The notes under the pieces were generated by a model. It saw nothing but the letters and a program-made list of their open reading frames with translations, was not told the DNA's origin and did not search any database. From Actinomycetota bacterium (GTDB lineage: Bacteria; Actinomycetota; Thermoleophilia; Miltoncostaeales; Miltoncostaeaceae), in contig CAUJCX010000035.1 in NCBI GenBank assembly GCA_963169235.1, positions 248,001 through 312,000 on the forward strand: a DNA stretch of 64,000 nt, read 5' to 3'. Of the stretch, positions 51,319-60,572 are shown piece by piece (positions within the stretch are counted from its first letter, which is position 1; every line of letters begins with the position of its first letter). Both the position numbers and the translations under genes were made by a program.

Positions 51319-51347
51319 TTGACGGTGAGACGCGAAACACCGATAGT
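51319..51347 (+). promoter_or_regulatory. Primary-type promoter of the sigma factor gene
   Basis: TTGACG (51319-51324), 17-base spacer, GATAGT (51342-51347), a near-consensus sigma-70 promoter. It gives a leader of about 190 bases before the sigA start at 51543. A second TTGACG at 51355-51360 has no matching -10. Confidence 0.75.
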
Positions 51348-51542
51348 GCTTTCGTTGACGGGTTCTCGTCGAGTGTGAGGTGTGCCCCACCCCGCCCCCG
51401 ATCGCATGATGGTGCGCGGTCGGAGGGGGGTGGTGTGGTGCCGGGGTGCCGCTCAGGTGCCCCGGTGTGGCGCGCGGCGTATGGAAGTTGCGCCGCGAGT
51501 GGTAAGTGTGACCGGACAACTCCCGAACGGAGACGGAGGCGG

Positions 51543-52622
51543 ATGTCCTCGCAGTTGGGTGTGATGAAGAACGATGGTGAGCTGCGCGCGCTGATCGTGC
51601 GTGGCCAGGAGCTCGGTTTCCTCGGCCTCGAGGAAGTGGCGGAGGTGCTCGACGGCTTGGGCCTCGACGCCGAGGCCGCCGAGGAGGTGTACCAGCAGCT
51701 GGAGGAAGCCGGCATCGACCTGCTCGAGCAGGCCGACGCCAACGCGCGCGCCGCAGAGCACGCCGACGAGTCCGAGCGGCCCCGCCGCAACGGCGCCACC
51801 GTCGAGCAGACGACCGACGCGCTGCAGCTGTTCCTCAAGGACATCGGCCGCGTGCCGCTCTTGACCGCCGCCGACGAGGTGCGCCTCGCGAAGCGCATCG
51901 AGGCCGGCGACCAGGAGGCCAAGCGCCAGATGGTCGAGGCCAACCTGCGCCTCGTGGTGTCGATCGCGAAGGGCTACCGGGGCCGCGGGCTGCCGTTCCT
52001 CGACCTCATCCAGGAGGGGACGCTCGGCCTCGTGCGCGCCGTCGAGAAGTTCGACTGGCGCCGCGGCTTCAAGTTCTCGACGTACGCGACGTGGTGGATC
52101 CGCCAGGCGGTCACCCGCGCCCTGGCCGACAAGGGCCGCACCATCCGCATCCCGGTGCACGTGGTGGAGAAACTCAACCAGATCAGCCGCGCCGAGCGCG
52201 TGCTCATCGGCCAGCTGGGGCGCGAGCCCACGGTCGCCGAGATCGGCGAGGCCGCGGGCCTGCCGCCGGACGAGGTGGAGGAGATCCTCCGCAGCGCCCA
52301 GCCCACCGTGTCGCTCGAGAAGCCGGTCGGTGAAGAGGAGGAGTCCGAGCTGGGCCGCTTCCTCGCCGACGACAGCACCATCGCTCCCGAGGTGTCGGCC
52401 GAGGTCTCGCTGCGCGAGCAGGCCCTGCGCGAGCTGCTCGACCAGCTGAGCTACCGCGAGCGCCGCGTGCTCGAGCTGCGCTACGGGCTCAGCGGCGAGA
52501 AGCCCCGCACGCTCGACGAGCTGGGGCGCATGTTCAACGTCACGCGCGAACGCATCCGTCAGGTCGAGAGCCAGTCGCTGCAGAAGCTGGCCTCGCTGCC
52601 CGACAGCTCCCGCCTGGGCTGA
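51543..52622 (+). CDS. sigA: Primary RNA polymerase sigma factor (RpoD/SigA)
   Basis: 359 residues. Regions 1.2 ([15 protein letters not shown]), 2 ([33 protein letters not shown]), 3 ([19 protein letters not shown]) and 4 ([19 protein letters not shown]) are complete, with the C-terminal [14 protein letters not shown] typical of sigma-A. An N-terminal helical region 1.1 is present. The start is ATG 51543 with GGAGG close by. This is the housekeeping sigma factor; a strong sigma-70 promoter precedes it. Confidence 0.96.
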   Translation: MSSQLGVMKNDGELRALIVRGQELGFLGLEEVAEVLDGLGLDAEAAEEVYQQLEEAGIDLLEQADANARAAEHADESERPRRNGATVEQTTDALQLFLKDIGRVPLLTAADEVRLAKRIEAGDQEAKRQMVEANLRLVVSIAKGYRGRGLPFLDLIQEGTLGLVRAVEKFDWRRGFKFSTYATWWIRQAVTRALADKGRTIRIPVHVVEKLNQISRAERVLIGQLGREPTVAEIGEAAGLPPDEVEEILRSAQPTVSLEKPVGEEEESELGRFLADDSTIAPEVSAEVSLREQALRELLDQLSYRERRVLELRYGLSGEKPRTLDELGRMFNVTRERIRQVESQSLQKLASLPDSSRLG

Positions 52623-52630
52623 GCCGCCAC

Positions 52631-52666
52631 CACCCGGGGCGCCCTCACGGGCCCCCGGGGCGGGTG
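52631..52666. terminator. GC-rich hairpin between sigA and YqgE gene
   Basis: CACCC-GGGG-C-GCCC, loop TCAC, GGGC-CCCC then GGGTG: a multi-part stem of about 13 bp with one bulge and no T-run, in the 44-base gap between convergent genes. Confidence 0.55.
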
Positions 52667-53257
52667 CTAGTTGACCGTGGGGTCGTCCGGCATCTGGGCG
52701 ACGATGCGGTAGGCGCCGCCCTTGCGGGCCACCACGCGGCCCCACAGGCCCTCGTGGTCGTCCGTGAACACGTCGTCGGGTTCGGCCTCCACGTCGATCC
52801 AGGCGCCCTCGGCGATCTCCTCCTCCAGCTGGCCGTCGCTCCAGCCCGCGTAGCCGCCGAACGCACGCGCCCTGCGCAGCATGCGGGGGAGGTTCTCCTC
52901 GTCGCTGCGCGGATCGATGATGCCCACCGTGGCCACCACCAGCGTCGCGGCCTCCTCGGGCAGCAGGTGGTCGGCCAGCACGATCAGCGCCTCGGGCTGC
53001 ACCGGGCCGCCCGCGTGGATCACCGCGTCCTCGTCCATCAGCTCGCACAGCGGGGACGGCACGGCGTCATGCACCAGCAGCTCCAGCGGCCGGTTGAGCA
53101 CCAGGCCCAGGGCCCCGTCGGCGGAGTGCTCGAGCATCAGCACCACGGCCCGGGCGAAGTTGGGGTCGCGCAGCACGGGCGACGCCACCAACAGGCGCCC
53201 GCGACGGGTCGCGGGGGCGTTCTCGGGGGGCAGGCTGAGATCGGGGGTGTCGCTCAT
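52667..53257 (-). CDS. YqgE/AlgH family protein
   Basis: 196 residues. Characteristic segments are GRLLVASPVLRDPNFARAVV, LEHSADGALGLVLNRP, HAGGPVQPEAL, and FGGYAGWSDGQLEEEIAEGAW. The family is widespread, small and of unknown biochemical role; AlgH in Pseudomonas affects alginate regulation. Transcribed toward sigA. Confidence 0.9.
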   Translation of the reverse strand: MSDTPDLSLPPENAPATRRGRLLVASPVLRDPNFARAVVLMLEHSADGALGLVLNRPLELLVHDAVPSPLCELMDEDAVIHAGGPVQPEALIVLADHLLPEEAATLVVATVGIIDPRSDEENLPRMLRRARAFGGYAGWSDGQLEEEIAEGAWIDVEAEPDDVFTDDHEGLWGRVVARKGGAYRIVAQMPDDPTVN

Positions 53258-53419
53258 CGTGCCTCCCCCGTGGCCCCCATCAGCGCGAGGGGACCTGGCG
53301 TCGCGTCACGCGCCGTCAGGCGCGAACCCGGCACCGACCGAGCGGACGCGTCGGCGCCCGCCGTCGGGTGGTCCGGTCGTACGCACGGACCGTGGCCGCC
53401 GGCACCGGCCGCGGCGCTG

Positions 53420-53680
53420 CTACTCCTGTGCCAGCGCGGCCTGGCGACGCCGAGCCTGCGCCATGTTCACCACGCCGCCCACGACGCACAGCGCGAACGT
53501 GACCAGGAGGCCCAGCCAGAAGATGGGCATGTGGTTCCAGAGCCGCTCCTCGGGACCGAGGTCGCGGATGCCCCACCCGGTGCAGAACCACACGATGGTC
53601 GCGATCATCACCGTTCCCGCCGCCCGGAAGGGCCACGTGATGGGAAGGTGGTACGAGCCGCCGTTGTGCGACGAAGCCAA
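53420..53680 (-). CDS. Small two-helix membrane protein, TTG start
   Basis: 86 residues. The TTG at 53680 has AAAGGA 6 bases before it, which fixes the start. Two hydrophobic helices (about 18-34 and 50-68) with WP/WNHMPIFW aromatic flanks. Not recognised. A TAGCGT -10-like box lies upstream on the same strand. Confidence 0.65.
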   Translation of the reverse strand: MASSHNGGSYHLPITWPFRAAGTVMIATIVWFCTGWGIRDLGPEERLWNHMPIFWLGLLVTFALCVVGGVVNMAQARRRQAALAQE

Positions 53681-53803
53681 GGTGGGTCCTTTCCGGTTAC
53701 TACGCTGCTTGCAGGGACGCTAGCACGCCGTTCGGCGGTACCGGGGCCCTCGCGCACGCCTGGGCCGGGACGCCCCGCCCCGCTGGGCGGTGACCTCGGT
53801 CCC

Positions 53804-54718
53804 TCACTTGGGCGGCGGGGGGTTCTCGTGGCGGTCGGCCCACGCGGCCAGGCCGTCCAGGTTGTCGCGGTGCCACCCGAGCCACTCCCACAGCTCCCGC
53901 GCGGCGTCGCCCGTGACGGCCGACTGCATGGGGACGTCGGCGACCACTCGCGCGGCGGCGCCCTCGGCCCCGCCCTCGCGGAAGCCGGCCAGGGCCGCGT
54001 CGCCCATGCGTCCCCACAGCTCGTCGGCGACGGCGAACGGGTCGGCGGCCGTGGGCGCCGCGAAGTGGGCCACCCCCACCGTCGCCGCGCCCAGCCCCTT
54101 CAGCCGCGCGATGCTGGCGCGGCCCGCGGCCACGTCGATGGCGGCCGGTGGCGTGCTGGGGTACAGCCCGCCGCGGGCCAGCTCGACGCCCAGCGCGTCA
54201 CCGGCCATCAGCGTGCCGGAGCCGGTCTCGAGCACCGACATGTGGTGGAACGCGTGGCCCGGCGTCTCGAGCATGCGCAGCGCGACGCCGCCACCCAGGT
54301 CGACCACGTGGTCGTCGGGCGCGACGTCGATGCGCTCCTCGGGCGTGGCCGCCAGGCCGCCGTACACGTCGGCCATGTCGCCGTACACCGCGGCGGACGC
54401 CGTGACGAGGCGCTCGGGATCGGCCAGATGGCGCGCTCCGCGGCCGTGCACCACCACGCGGGCCTGCGGGAACGCAGCCGCCAGGTCACCCGTGCCGCCG
54501 CAGTGATCGAGGTGGATGTGGGTCAGCACGATGGCGTACAGGTCGTCGGGCCCGATGCCCTCGGCGGTGAGCGCGTCGCGCACCGTCTGGGCGCTGGTCT
54601 GGGCGCCCGGGTCGACGATGGCGACCCTGTCCCCTTGCACCAGGTAGCACGCGGTGATGCCGTCCCGGCCACCGAGCTTGGTGTCGATGATGCGGATGCG
54701 GGGGGCGAAATCGTCCAT
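53804..54718 (-). CDS. Metallo-beta-lactamase-fold hydrolase
   Basis: 304 residues. The zinc motif THIHLDHCGG (H-x-H-x-D-H) near residue 65 and later His/Asp ligands (ETPGHAFHH, AGDALGVE) are those of MBL-fold enzymes such as glyoxalase II-like or lactonase-like hydrolases. ATG 54718 is 7 bases after CAGACT. The insertion in the middle and the C-terminal helix are not diagnostic. Divergent from rpiA. Confidence 0.85.
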   Translation of the reverse strand: MDDFAPRIRIIDTKLGGRDGITACYLVQGDRVAIVDPGAQTSAQTVRDALTAEGIGPDDLYAIVLTHIHLDHCGGTGDLAAAFPQARVVVHGRGARHLADPERLVTASAAVYGDMADVYGGLAATPEERIDVAPDDHVVDLGGGVALRMLETPGHAFHHMSVLETGSGTLMAGDALGVELARGGLYPSTPPAAIDVAAGRASIARLKGLGAATVGVAHFAAPTAADPFAVADELWGRMGDAALAGFREGGAEGAAARVVADVPMQSAVTGDAARELWEWLGWHRDNLDGLAAWADRHENPPPPK

Positions 54719-54749
54719 GGGGACGAGTCTGCCATATACCCTGTGCCCC

Positions 54750-55442
54750 ATGGACGACACCACACGCCAGCTCTCCTGGGACGCCGCCGGTAAGGCCGCG
54801 GCCGCGATGATCGAAGACGGCCAGTTCGTGGGCCTCGGAACGGGCCGCGCCGCCGCCGCCGGCATCCGGGCACTCGCGGCCCGCATCAAGGACGAGGGGC
54901 TCTCGGTCACGGCCGTCGCCACGTCCCTGCAGAGCGAGGCGCTGGCCACCGAGCTGGGCATCCCGCTGGTGGCGATGGACCGCCCCGTCGACTTCGCGTT
55001 CGACGGCGCCGACGTGGTCACCCCCACCGGCCTGGTCATCAAGGGCGCCGGCGGGGCGCTGGTGCGCGAGCGGGTCGTCGACGACACGGCCGGCCGCTTC
55101 GTGGTGCTGGTGGACGAGCCCAAGGTGGCGGGGCACCCGTCGTCGTGGGGCACGCTGCCGGTGGCCGTCGTGCCGTTCGCCGCCGACTTCGTCGCCCATC
55201 AGACCGCCGACCTGGCCCCCAGCCGTCGTCCCGAGCACAGCGACGACGAGCTGATCATCCTGGACATGCGCCCGCCCCAGGGGGCCGCGTGGCACCCGCT
55301 GCACGCGCGCCTGCGCCAGATCCCCGGGGTCGTCGACACCGGCCTGTTCGACGTCAGCATCGAGAACGTGCTGGTGGGCGAGCCGGACGGCACGTGCCAG
55401 ACGCTGGCCCAGCTGGTCGGCGAGGGCCACATCTTCCTCTGA
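54750..55442 (+). CDS. rpiA: Ribose-5-phosphate isomerase A
   Basis: 230 residues. FVGLGTGRAAAAGI is the phosphate-binding G-T-G region (usually GTGSTA, here with R), DFAFDGADVV and IKGAGGALVRERVV hold the catalytic Asp, Lys and Glu. It interconverts ribose 5-phosphate and ribulose 5-phosphate in the pentose phosphate pathway. The ATG is 7 bases after TACCCT (54737-54742). Confidence 0.9.
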   Translation: MDDTTRQLSWDAAGKAAAAMIEDGQFVGLGTGRAAAAGIRALAARIKDEGLSVTAVATSLQSEALATELGIPLVAMDRPVDFAFDGADVVTPTGLVIKGAGGALVRERVVDDTAGRFVVLVDEPKVAGHPSSWGTLPVAVVPFAADFVAHQTADLAPSRRPEHSDDELIILDMRPPQGAAWHPLHARLRQIPGVVDTGLFDVSIENVLVGEPDGTCQTLAQLVGEGHIFL

Positions 55443-55479
55443 CGAGGGCACGCGGCAGGTGAACGGGTACCGTGAGGGC

Positions 55480-56853
55480 ATGCGCGCCGCCCTCGCCTCC
55501 CCCCTCGCACGCTCGGCCGGCTACCTGTCGCGCCGGCTTGGTCGCGGCGGCGGCACGTCGCTGCCGGGCAAGGTGCTGCTGCGGGCGCATCCCACGGCGG
55601 TGGCGCATCTGGGACGCCGGCTCACCGGCGGCGCGGTGTGCGTGTCGGCCACCAACGGCAAGACCACCACGTGCCGGCTGCTGGCGGCGTGCCTGGCCAC
55701 GGACGGCGTGGCGGTGGTGTCGAATCCCGCGGGGGCGAACCTCCTCACCGGCGTGGCGACCGCGCTGCTGGACGGCACCGGGGGGCGGCGCCGCGAACGA
55801 CGGGGCCTGTTCGAGGTGGACGAGGCCGCGCTGCCCGAGGTGGTGCGGCAGCTGCGGCCGGGCGTGCTGGTGCTGATGAACCTGTTCCGCGACCAGCTCG
55901 ACCGCTACGGCGAGCTGGAGGCCATCGCCGGGCGCTGGCGCGCCATGGTCGACGCCCTCCCGGCCGAGACGCACCTGGTGCTCAACGGCGACGATCCCGC
56001 CATCGCGGCGCTCGGGACGGGACGCGACGCCACGTACTTCGGGGTCGACGCCCCCGCACTCGGGGCCGGCGCGACGTCCCACGCGTCCGACAGCACGCGC
56101 TGCCGCCGCTGCGGCCACCCGCTGACATACCGGTACGTCACGCTGGGACACATGGGCGACTGGATGTGCGAGGCGTGCGGTGACGCCCGCCCGCCCCTGG
56201 ACGTCGCCGTCACGGCCGCCGAGATGGACGGCACGCGCGGTCAGCGCATCCACTGGCGCACCCCCGACGGCGACGCGGAGGCCACCACGACGCTGCCGGG
56301 CCTCCACAACGCGTACAACGCCACCGCGGCGCTGGCCGCCGCCCTCCGCATGGGGGTCCCGCTTGCCCGTGCGGCCACGGCGATCGCGGGTGCGGAGGCG
56401 GCGTTCGGACGCGCCGAGCGGGTGGTGCTGGCCGGGCGCGACCTGGTGCTGCTGCTGGCGAAGAACCCGGCGGGCGCCAACACCACCGTGCAGACGATGC
56501 TGCTCGACACCGGCCCGCTGCACGTGCTGGTGGCCCTCAACGACCGCACCGCCGACGGGCAGGACGTCAGCTGGATCTGGGACGTCGACTACGAGCCCCT
56601 GGTGGAGCGCATCGAGACCCTCACGGTCACCGGCGACCGCGCGTACGACATGGCCCTGCGGTTCGCGTACGCCGGTGTCGACCGCACCCGCATCGTGGTG
56701 GACCCCGACCCCGGCGGCGCGCTCGACCGGGCGGTGGCCGGCGTGCCCGACGGCGGCACGCTGTACGTGCTGCCCACGTACACCGCGATGCTGCGCCTCC
56801 GCGAGATCCTGGTGGAGCGCGGCGCCGCGACGGAGTTCTGGCGTGATCGGTGA
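55480..56853 (+). CDS. murT: Lipid II isoglutaminyl synthase, MurT subunit (Mur-ligase fold)
   Basis: 457 residues. Mur-ligase domains with the P-loop SATNGKTTT (56-64), the catalytic region, a four-cysteine zinc knuckle (CRRCG...CEACG), and the DUF1727-type C-terminal domain. With GatD it amidates the glutamate of lipid II to isoglutamine. ATG 55480, 6 bases after TACCGT, is preferred over GTG 55459. In other bacteria gatD follows directly; here a methyltransferase gene intervenes, overlapping murT by 11 bases. Confidence 0.92.
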   Translation: MRAALASPLARSAGYLSRRLGRGGGTSLPGKVLLRAHPTAVAHLGRRLTGGAVCVSATNGKTTTCRLLAACLATDGVAVVSNPAGANLLTGVATALLDGTGGRRRERRGLFEVDEAALPEVVRQLRPGVLVLMNLFRDQLDRYGELEAIAGRWRAMVDALPAETHLVLNGDDPAIAALGTGRDATYFGVDAPALGAGATSHASDSTRCRRCGHPLTYRYVTLGHMGDWMCEACGDARPPLDVAVTAAEMDGTRGQRIHWRTPDGDAEATTTLPGLHNAYNATAALAAALRMGVPLARAATAIAGAEAAFGRAERVVLAGRDLVLLLAKNPAGANTTVQTMLLDTGPLHVLVALNDRTADGQDVSWIWDVDYEPLVERIETLTVTGDRAYDMALRFAYAGVDRTRIVVDPDPGGALDRAVAGVPDGGTLYVLPTYTAMLRLREILVERGAATEFWRDR

Positions 56854-57616
56854 CGCCGCCGCGGCCCGCGCGTTCGCCGCGGAGCACGCCCACTACACCG
56901 AGGACCTCGCCATGTGGACGGCCGCGGCCACGGCGTGCGGAGGGCCGGTGCTGGACCTCGGTTCGGCGTCCGGGCGGGTGGCGCTGGCGCTCGCGCGGGC
57001 CGGCGTGGAGGTGTGGGCGCTCGACGCCGACGCGTTCATGCTCACCGAGCTGGCGCAGGCCGCGGCGGACGCGGGCGCCGACGTGGCCGCCCGCGTGCGG
57101 ACGGTGCCGGGCGACATGCGCGACTTCTCGCTGACGACCCGGTTTCCCCTGGTGCTGGCCACCATGAACACGCTGCAGGTGCTGCTCGACCCGCACGACC
57201 ACGCGGAGTGCCTGCGTTGCGTGCGCTCGCATCTCGCCGACGGCGGGGAGTTCTGGTTCGACGTGACGCTGCCCGACATCGGCGACGTGGTCGACCAGAT
57301 GGGGCTCGTGCGCGCCGGTCACGAGCACGTGGACGAGGCCACGGGCGAGCGCTGGATCCACTCGTCGTGGTACGAGGGCTACGACGCCGCCACCCAGACG
57401 GCCTCGTACGCGCTGCGGGTCGACCACGTGGCCGGCGACGGCACGTCGCGCCCCGCCGTGCGTCACCACGACGTCCACCTGTTCGCCCCCGCCGAGCTCA
57501 CGCACCTGCTGGCCCGCAGCGGTCTGCGGGTGCTGCAGTCCTGGGGTGGCTTCGCCGGCGAGGCGCTCGAGGACGGGGCCGCCCACCAGGTCTACCGCTG
57601 CGGGGTCGCCTCGTGA
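56843..57616 (+). CDS. SAM-dependent methyltransferase inserted between murT and gatD
   Basis: 257 residues from GTG 56843, overlapping murT by 11 bases and gatD by 4. Motif I is VLDLGSASGRVALALA (about 31-46), with WALDADAF and the FPLVLATMNTLQVLLDP segment after it. It resembles class I small-molecule methyltransferases; Cys, His or Tyr acceptor residues are not visible. Tight overlap on both sides implies coregulation with lipid II amidation, but its substrate is unknown. Confidence 0.78.
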   Translation: MIGDAAAARAFAAEHAHYTEDLAMWTAAATACGGPVLDLGSASGRVALALARAGVEVWALDADAFMLTELAQAAADAGADVAARVRTVPGDMRDFSLTTRFPLVLATMNTLQVLLDPHDHAECLRCVRSHLADGGEFWFDVTLPDIGDVVDQMGLVRAGHEHVDEATGERWIHSSWYEGYDAATQTASYALRVDHVAGDGTSRPAVRHHDVHLFAPAELTHLLARSGLRVLQSWGGFAGEALEDGAAHQVYRCGVAS

Positions 57617-58353
57617 GCGTCGTGCGCCTGTGCCACCTGTACCCCGACGAGATGAGCATCTACGCCGACCGCGGCAACATCGCCGTGCTGGCCCGGCGCC
57701 TGGAGTGGCGCGGCCTGCGGCTGGACGTGACGGCGTCCGAGCTCGGTGACGCCCTCGACGACGGTCACGACATCTACTACCTGGGCGGCGGGCAGGACCG
57801 CGACCAGGCCATCGTGGCCCACGACCTGGCGGGCGCGAAGGCGGACGCGCTGCGCAGCGCCGCGGCCGACGGGGCCGTCGTGCTGGGCGTCTGCGGCGGC
57901 TTCCAGCTGATCGGCCACGGCTACACGGGCACGGACGGGGCGCGCATGCCGGGCGTCGCCCTCATCGACGCCGACACGGTGGCCGAGACCGGTCCCCGCC
58001 TCATCGGCGACGTGATCCTGGACGCCGATCTGGACGGCGAACAGCGCACCGTGGTGGGCTTCGAGAACCATGCGGGCCGCACGCGCCTGGGACCGGACGT
58101 GCGCCCCCTGGGGCGGGTGGTGCACGGGCACGGCAACGACGGGCGCAGCGGCCACGAGGGCGCCGTGCGCGACCACGTCATCGGCACGTACCTGCACGGG
58201 CCGCTGTTGCCGAAGAACCCGTGGCTCGCCGACGTGGTGCTGCGGTGGGCCCTCGAGCACGCGGGGGCGTCCCAGGTGCTGGACCCGCTGCCGGACGACC
58301 TCGAGGTCGCCGCCCACGCGGCCGCGGCGGCCCGCGCCGGGGTGCGGCGCTAG
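57613..58353 (+). CDS. gatD: Lipid II isoglutaminyl synthase, GatD glutaminase subunit
   Basis: 246 residues. Class I glutamine amidotransferase with nucleophile C94 in LGVCGGFQLIG and catalytic His in GTYLHGPLLPKN, and the N-terminal LCHLYPDEMSIYADRGN typical of CobB/CobQ-like GatD. It supplies ammonia to MurT. The start overlaps the methyltransferase stop (GTGA). Confidence 0.92.
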   Translation: MSVVRLCHLYPDEMSIYADRGNIAVLARRLEWRGLRLDVTASELGDALDDGHDIYYLGGGQDRDQAIVAHDLAGAKADALRSAAADGAVVLGVCGGFQLIGHGYTGTDGARMPGVALIDADTVAETGPRLIGDVILDADLDGEQRTVVGFENHAGRTRLGPDVRPLGRVVHGHGNDGRSGHEGAVRDHVIGTYLHGPLLPKNPWLADVVLRWALEHAGASQVLDPLPDDLEVAAHAAAAARAGVRR

Positions 58354-58405
58354 CCGGATCCCGGCCCGGAGGTGGTGTCGTTCCACCCCCGGGCGGGACG
58401 TCGCG

Positions 58406-59977
58406 TCAGTGCGCCAGCATCGGCGCGGGCGTGTCGGCCGTCGGGTCCGCGTCACCGTCGTCGGCCGGCATCGGCATGCTGCGGCGCGGCAGGAAGTACG
58501 TCGGCACGAACGCCACCAGCACCAGCGCGAACGCCACCACGTAGCTCAGCTGGAACGACTCCGCGGCCTGCCGCAGCCCTTCCGCGACGGCAGCCGGGCC
58601 ACCGATCTGACCGACGATCGACGGGTCGTGGTGCGAGGCGATCGCCGGCAGCGCCAGGGCCTTGCCCTTGAGCGCGTTGGTGAGCACCACCGAGATCACC
58701 GCGACGCCGACCGAGCTGGCGATCTGCTGGTTGATGTTGAGTAGCGTCGATCCGCGGGCCACGTCACGGCTACGCAGCGTGCGCAGGGCCGACGTGAACA
58801 GCGGCATCATGACGCCGCCCATGCCCAGGCCGATGACGAACAGGATGGCCATGATCGGCACGTAGCCCGTCGCCTCGGTGACGCGGCTCAGCATGAACAT
58901 GCCGGCGGCGATCACCACCATGCCGAACGGCACGATGCGGCCCACCGGGATGCGGTCGGCCAGCGCGCCCGCCAGCGGCATCGTCAGCATCGCTCCGATG
59001 CCCTGCGGGGCCACCAGCAGGCCCGACGCCAGGGTGGACTCGCCGCGCACCTCCTGGAAGTACGTGGGCACCAGCAGCAGGCCGCCGAAGAACGCGGACG
59101 CGAACGTGAACATCGTCAACAGCGACACGCTCAGGTTGCGGTCACGCAAGAGGTGCAGGTCGAGCAGCGGGTGCTCGGCGCGCAGCGCGTGCCACACGAA
59201 CGCGATCATCAGCGCGATGCCGGCAACGGCCGGGATCCACACGTGGGGGTCGGCGATGGTGCCCTTCGACGGGATCGTCGACACGCCGTACAGGAACGCC
59301 GCGAGGCCGGGCGACAACAGGGCCATGCCCATGAAGTCGAACGTCTGCGAGGGCTCCGGCCGGTCGGACGGCAGCACGCGGCCGGCGTACGCGAGGCCCG
59401 CGATGCCGATGGGCAGGTTGATGAGGAAGATCCAGTGCCACGACGCGCTCTCGATGAGCCAGCCGCCCAGGATGGGGCCGAGGATCGGGCCCAGGAGCAT
59501 CGGCACGCCCAGGATCGCCATCAGGCGCCCCATGCGGTGCGGGCCGGCGGCCTTCGTCATGATGGTCATGCCCAGCGGCATCAGCATGCCGCCGCCGAGG
59601 CCCTGCAGCACGCGGCACGCGATCAGCACGTTGATGTCCCACGCGGCGGCGCAGAGCACCGATCCGAGCGTGAACAACGCGATCGCGGCCATGTACAGGC
59701 GTTTGGTGCCGAAGCGGTCGGCGGCCCAGCCGGTGAGCGGGATGACCGTCGCCAGCGCCAGCGTGTAGGCGGTCACCGTCCACGCGACGTGCGCGTACGT
59801 GAGCGGTGCACCGGGCGTGCCGAACACGGACTGGAACGTCGGCAGCGCGACGTTCACCACCGTCATGTCGAGGATCGACATGATCGCGCCGAGCACCACG
59901 ACTCCGGCCACCTTCAGCACGTTGAAGTCGATGCGGTCGTCGGCGCCGGAGGCGGGGGCCTCCGTCTGCTGGGTCAT
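58406..59977 (-). CDS. DHA2-family major facilitator drug exporter (EmrB/QacA type)
   Basis: 523 residues with 14 predicted helices. The family motifs LDMTVVNVALP (helix 1), RVLQGLGGGMLMPLGM (motif B/C region) and GPILGPILGGWL (motif C) place it in the proton-driven DHA2 multidrug exporters. AAAGGA lies 6 bases before ATG 59977. It overlaps the MarR gene (ATGA), so that regulator should control it. Confidence 0.92.
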   Translation of the reverse strand: MTQQTEAPASGADDRIDFNVLKVAGVVVLGAIMSILDMTVVNVALPTFQSVFGTPGAPLTYAHVAWTVTAYTLALATVIPLTGWAADRFGTKRLYMAAIALFTLGSVLCAAAWDINVLIACRVLQGLGGGMLMPLGMTIMTKAAGPHRMGRLMAILGVPMLLGPILGPILGGWLIESASWHWIFLINLPIGIAGLAYAGRVLPSDRPEPSQTFDFMGMALLSPGLAAFLYGVSTIPSKGTIADPHVWIPAVAGIALMIAFVWHALRAEHPLLDLHLLRDRNLSVSLLTMFTFASAFFGGLLLVPTYFQEVRGESTLASGLLVAPQGIGAMLTMPLAGALADRIPVGRIVPFGMVVIAAGMFMLSRVTEATGYVPIMAILFVIGLGMGGVMMPLFTSALRTLRSRDVARGSTLLNINQQIASSVGVAVISVVLTNALKGKALALPAIASHHDPSIVGQIGGPAAVAEGLRQAAESFQLSYVVAFALVLVAFVPTYFLPRRSMPMPADDGDADPTADTPAPMLAH

Positions 59978-60453
59978 GCGGGTTCCTTTCCTTGCTGCTG
60001 ATGTGCGAGCGCGTCGTTGAGGGCCTCGGCCAACCGCGCCGCGACGGGCTGCGGCAGCGATGCCGCCATGCCCTGGAAGGCGTCGCGCCAGATGCCGCGC
60101 TTGCCGTCGACATGACGGCGGCCGGCGGCGGTCACCGACACCAGCCGGACGCGCCGGTCGTGCGGGCACTCCACCCGCTTCAGCATCCGGTCCTTCACCA
60201 ACTGGTCCACGTTGCGGCCCGCCGCCGCCACCGACAGCTCGAGCCGCTCGGCGATGACGTTGATGGGCAGCGGTTCGTCCGCCTCCCCCACCGTCATCAG
60301 CACGCGGGCCTGCGAGAACGTGAGGCCCTCCTTGGCGTGACGCTCGAGGGCCGACACGTCCACGTGGCTGCGCACCGAGACGAGCAGTCGCTCGAGGGCG
60401 TCGACCACCGCGTGGGTGGTGTCGGAGGGGGATGCGGGGGCGAGATCGGTCAT
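59974..60453 (-). CDS. MarR-family transcriptional regulator of the DHA2 exporter
   Basis: 159 residues. A winged-helix core (TFSQARVLMTVGEADEPLPI, LELSVAAAGRNVDQLVKDRML, DRRVRLVSVT) with flanking dimerisation helices. MarR repressors respond to phenolic or drug ligands and commonly sit directly in front of an efflux gene. ATG 60453 is preferred; a perfect 9-bp inverted repeat begins at it. Confidence 0.9.
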   Translation of the reverse strand: MTDLAPASPSDTTHAVVDALERLLVSVRSHVDVSALERHAKEGLTFSQARVLMTVGEADEPLPINVIAERLELSVAAAGRNVDQLVKDRMLKRVECPHDRRVRLVSVTAAGRRHVDGKRGIWRDAFQGMAASLPQPVAARLAEALNDALAHQQQGKEPA

Positions 60454-60494
60454 TGCGCGATCGGGACAGTAGCGCGCGTGCAACTATCGCGCAA
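60453..60494. promoter_or_regulatory. Probable MarR operator region
   Basis: TTGCGCGAT (60453-60461) and ATCGCGCAA (60486-60494) form a perfect inverted repeat across a 24-base interior. The interior holds an imperfect 18-base palindrome (AGTAGCGCGCGTGCAACT) and a TACTGT -10-like box of the marR promoter. Confidence 0.6.
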
Positions 60495-60572
60495 GCGTGA
60501 CCTTTGCGCCGATGCGCACAAGGTGCGTCCGCGGAGGGCGCGGCGGGCGCGGTGCCGGGCCTCGGAGCCGGC

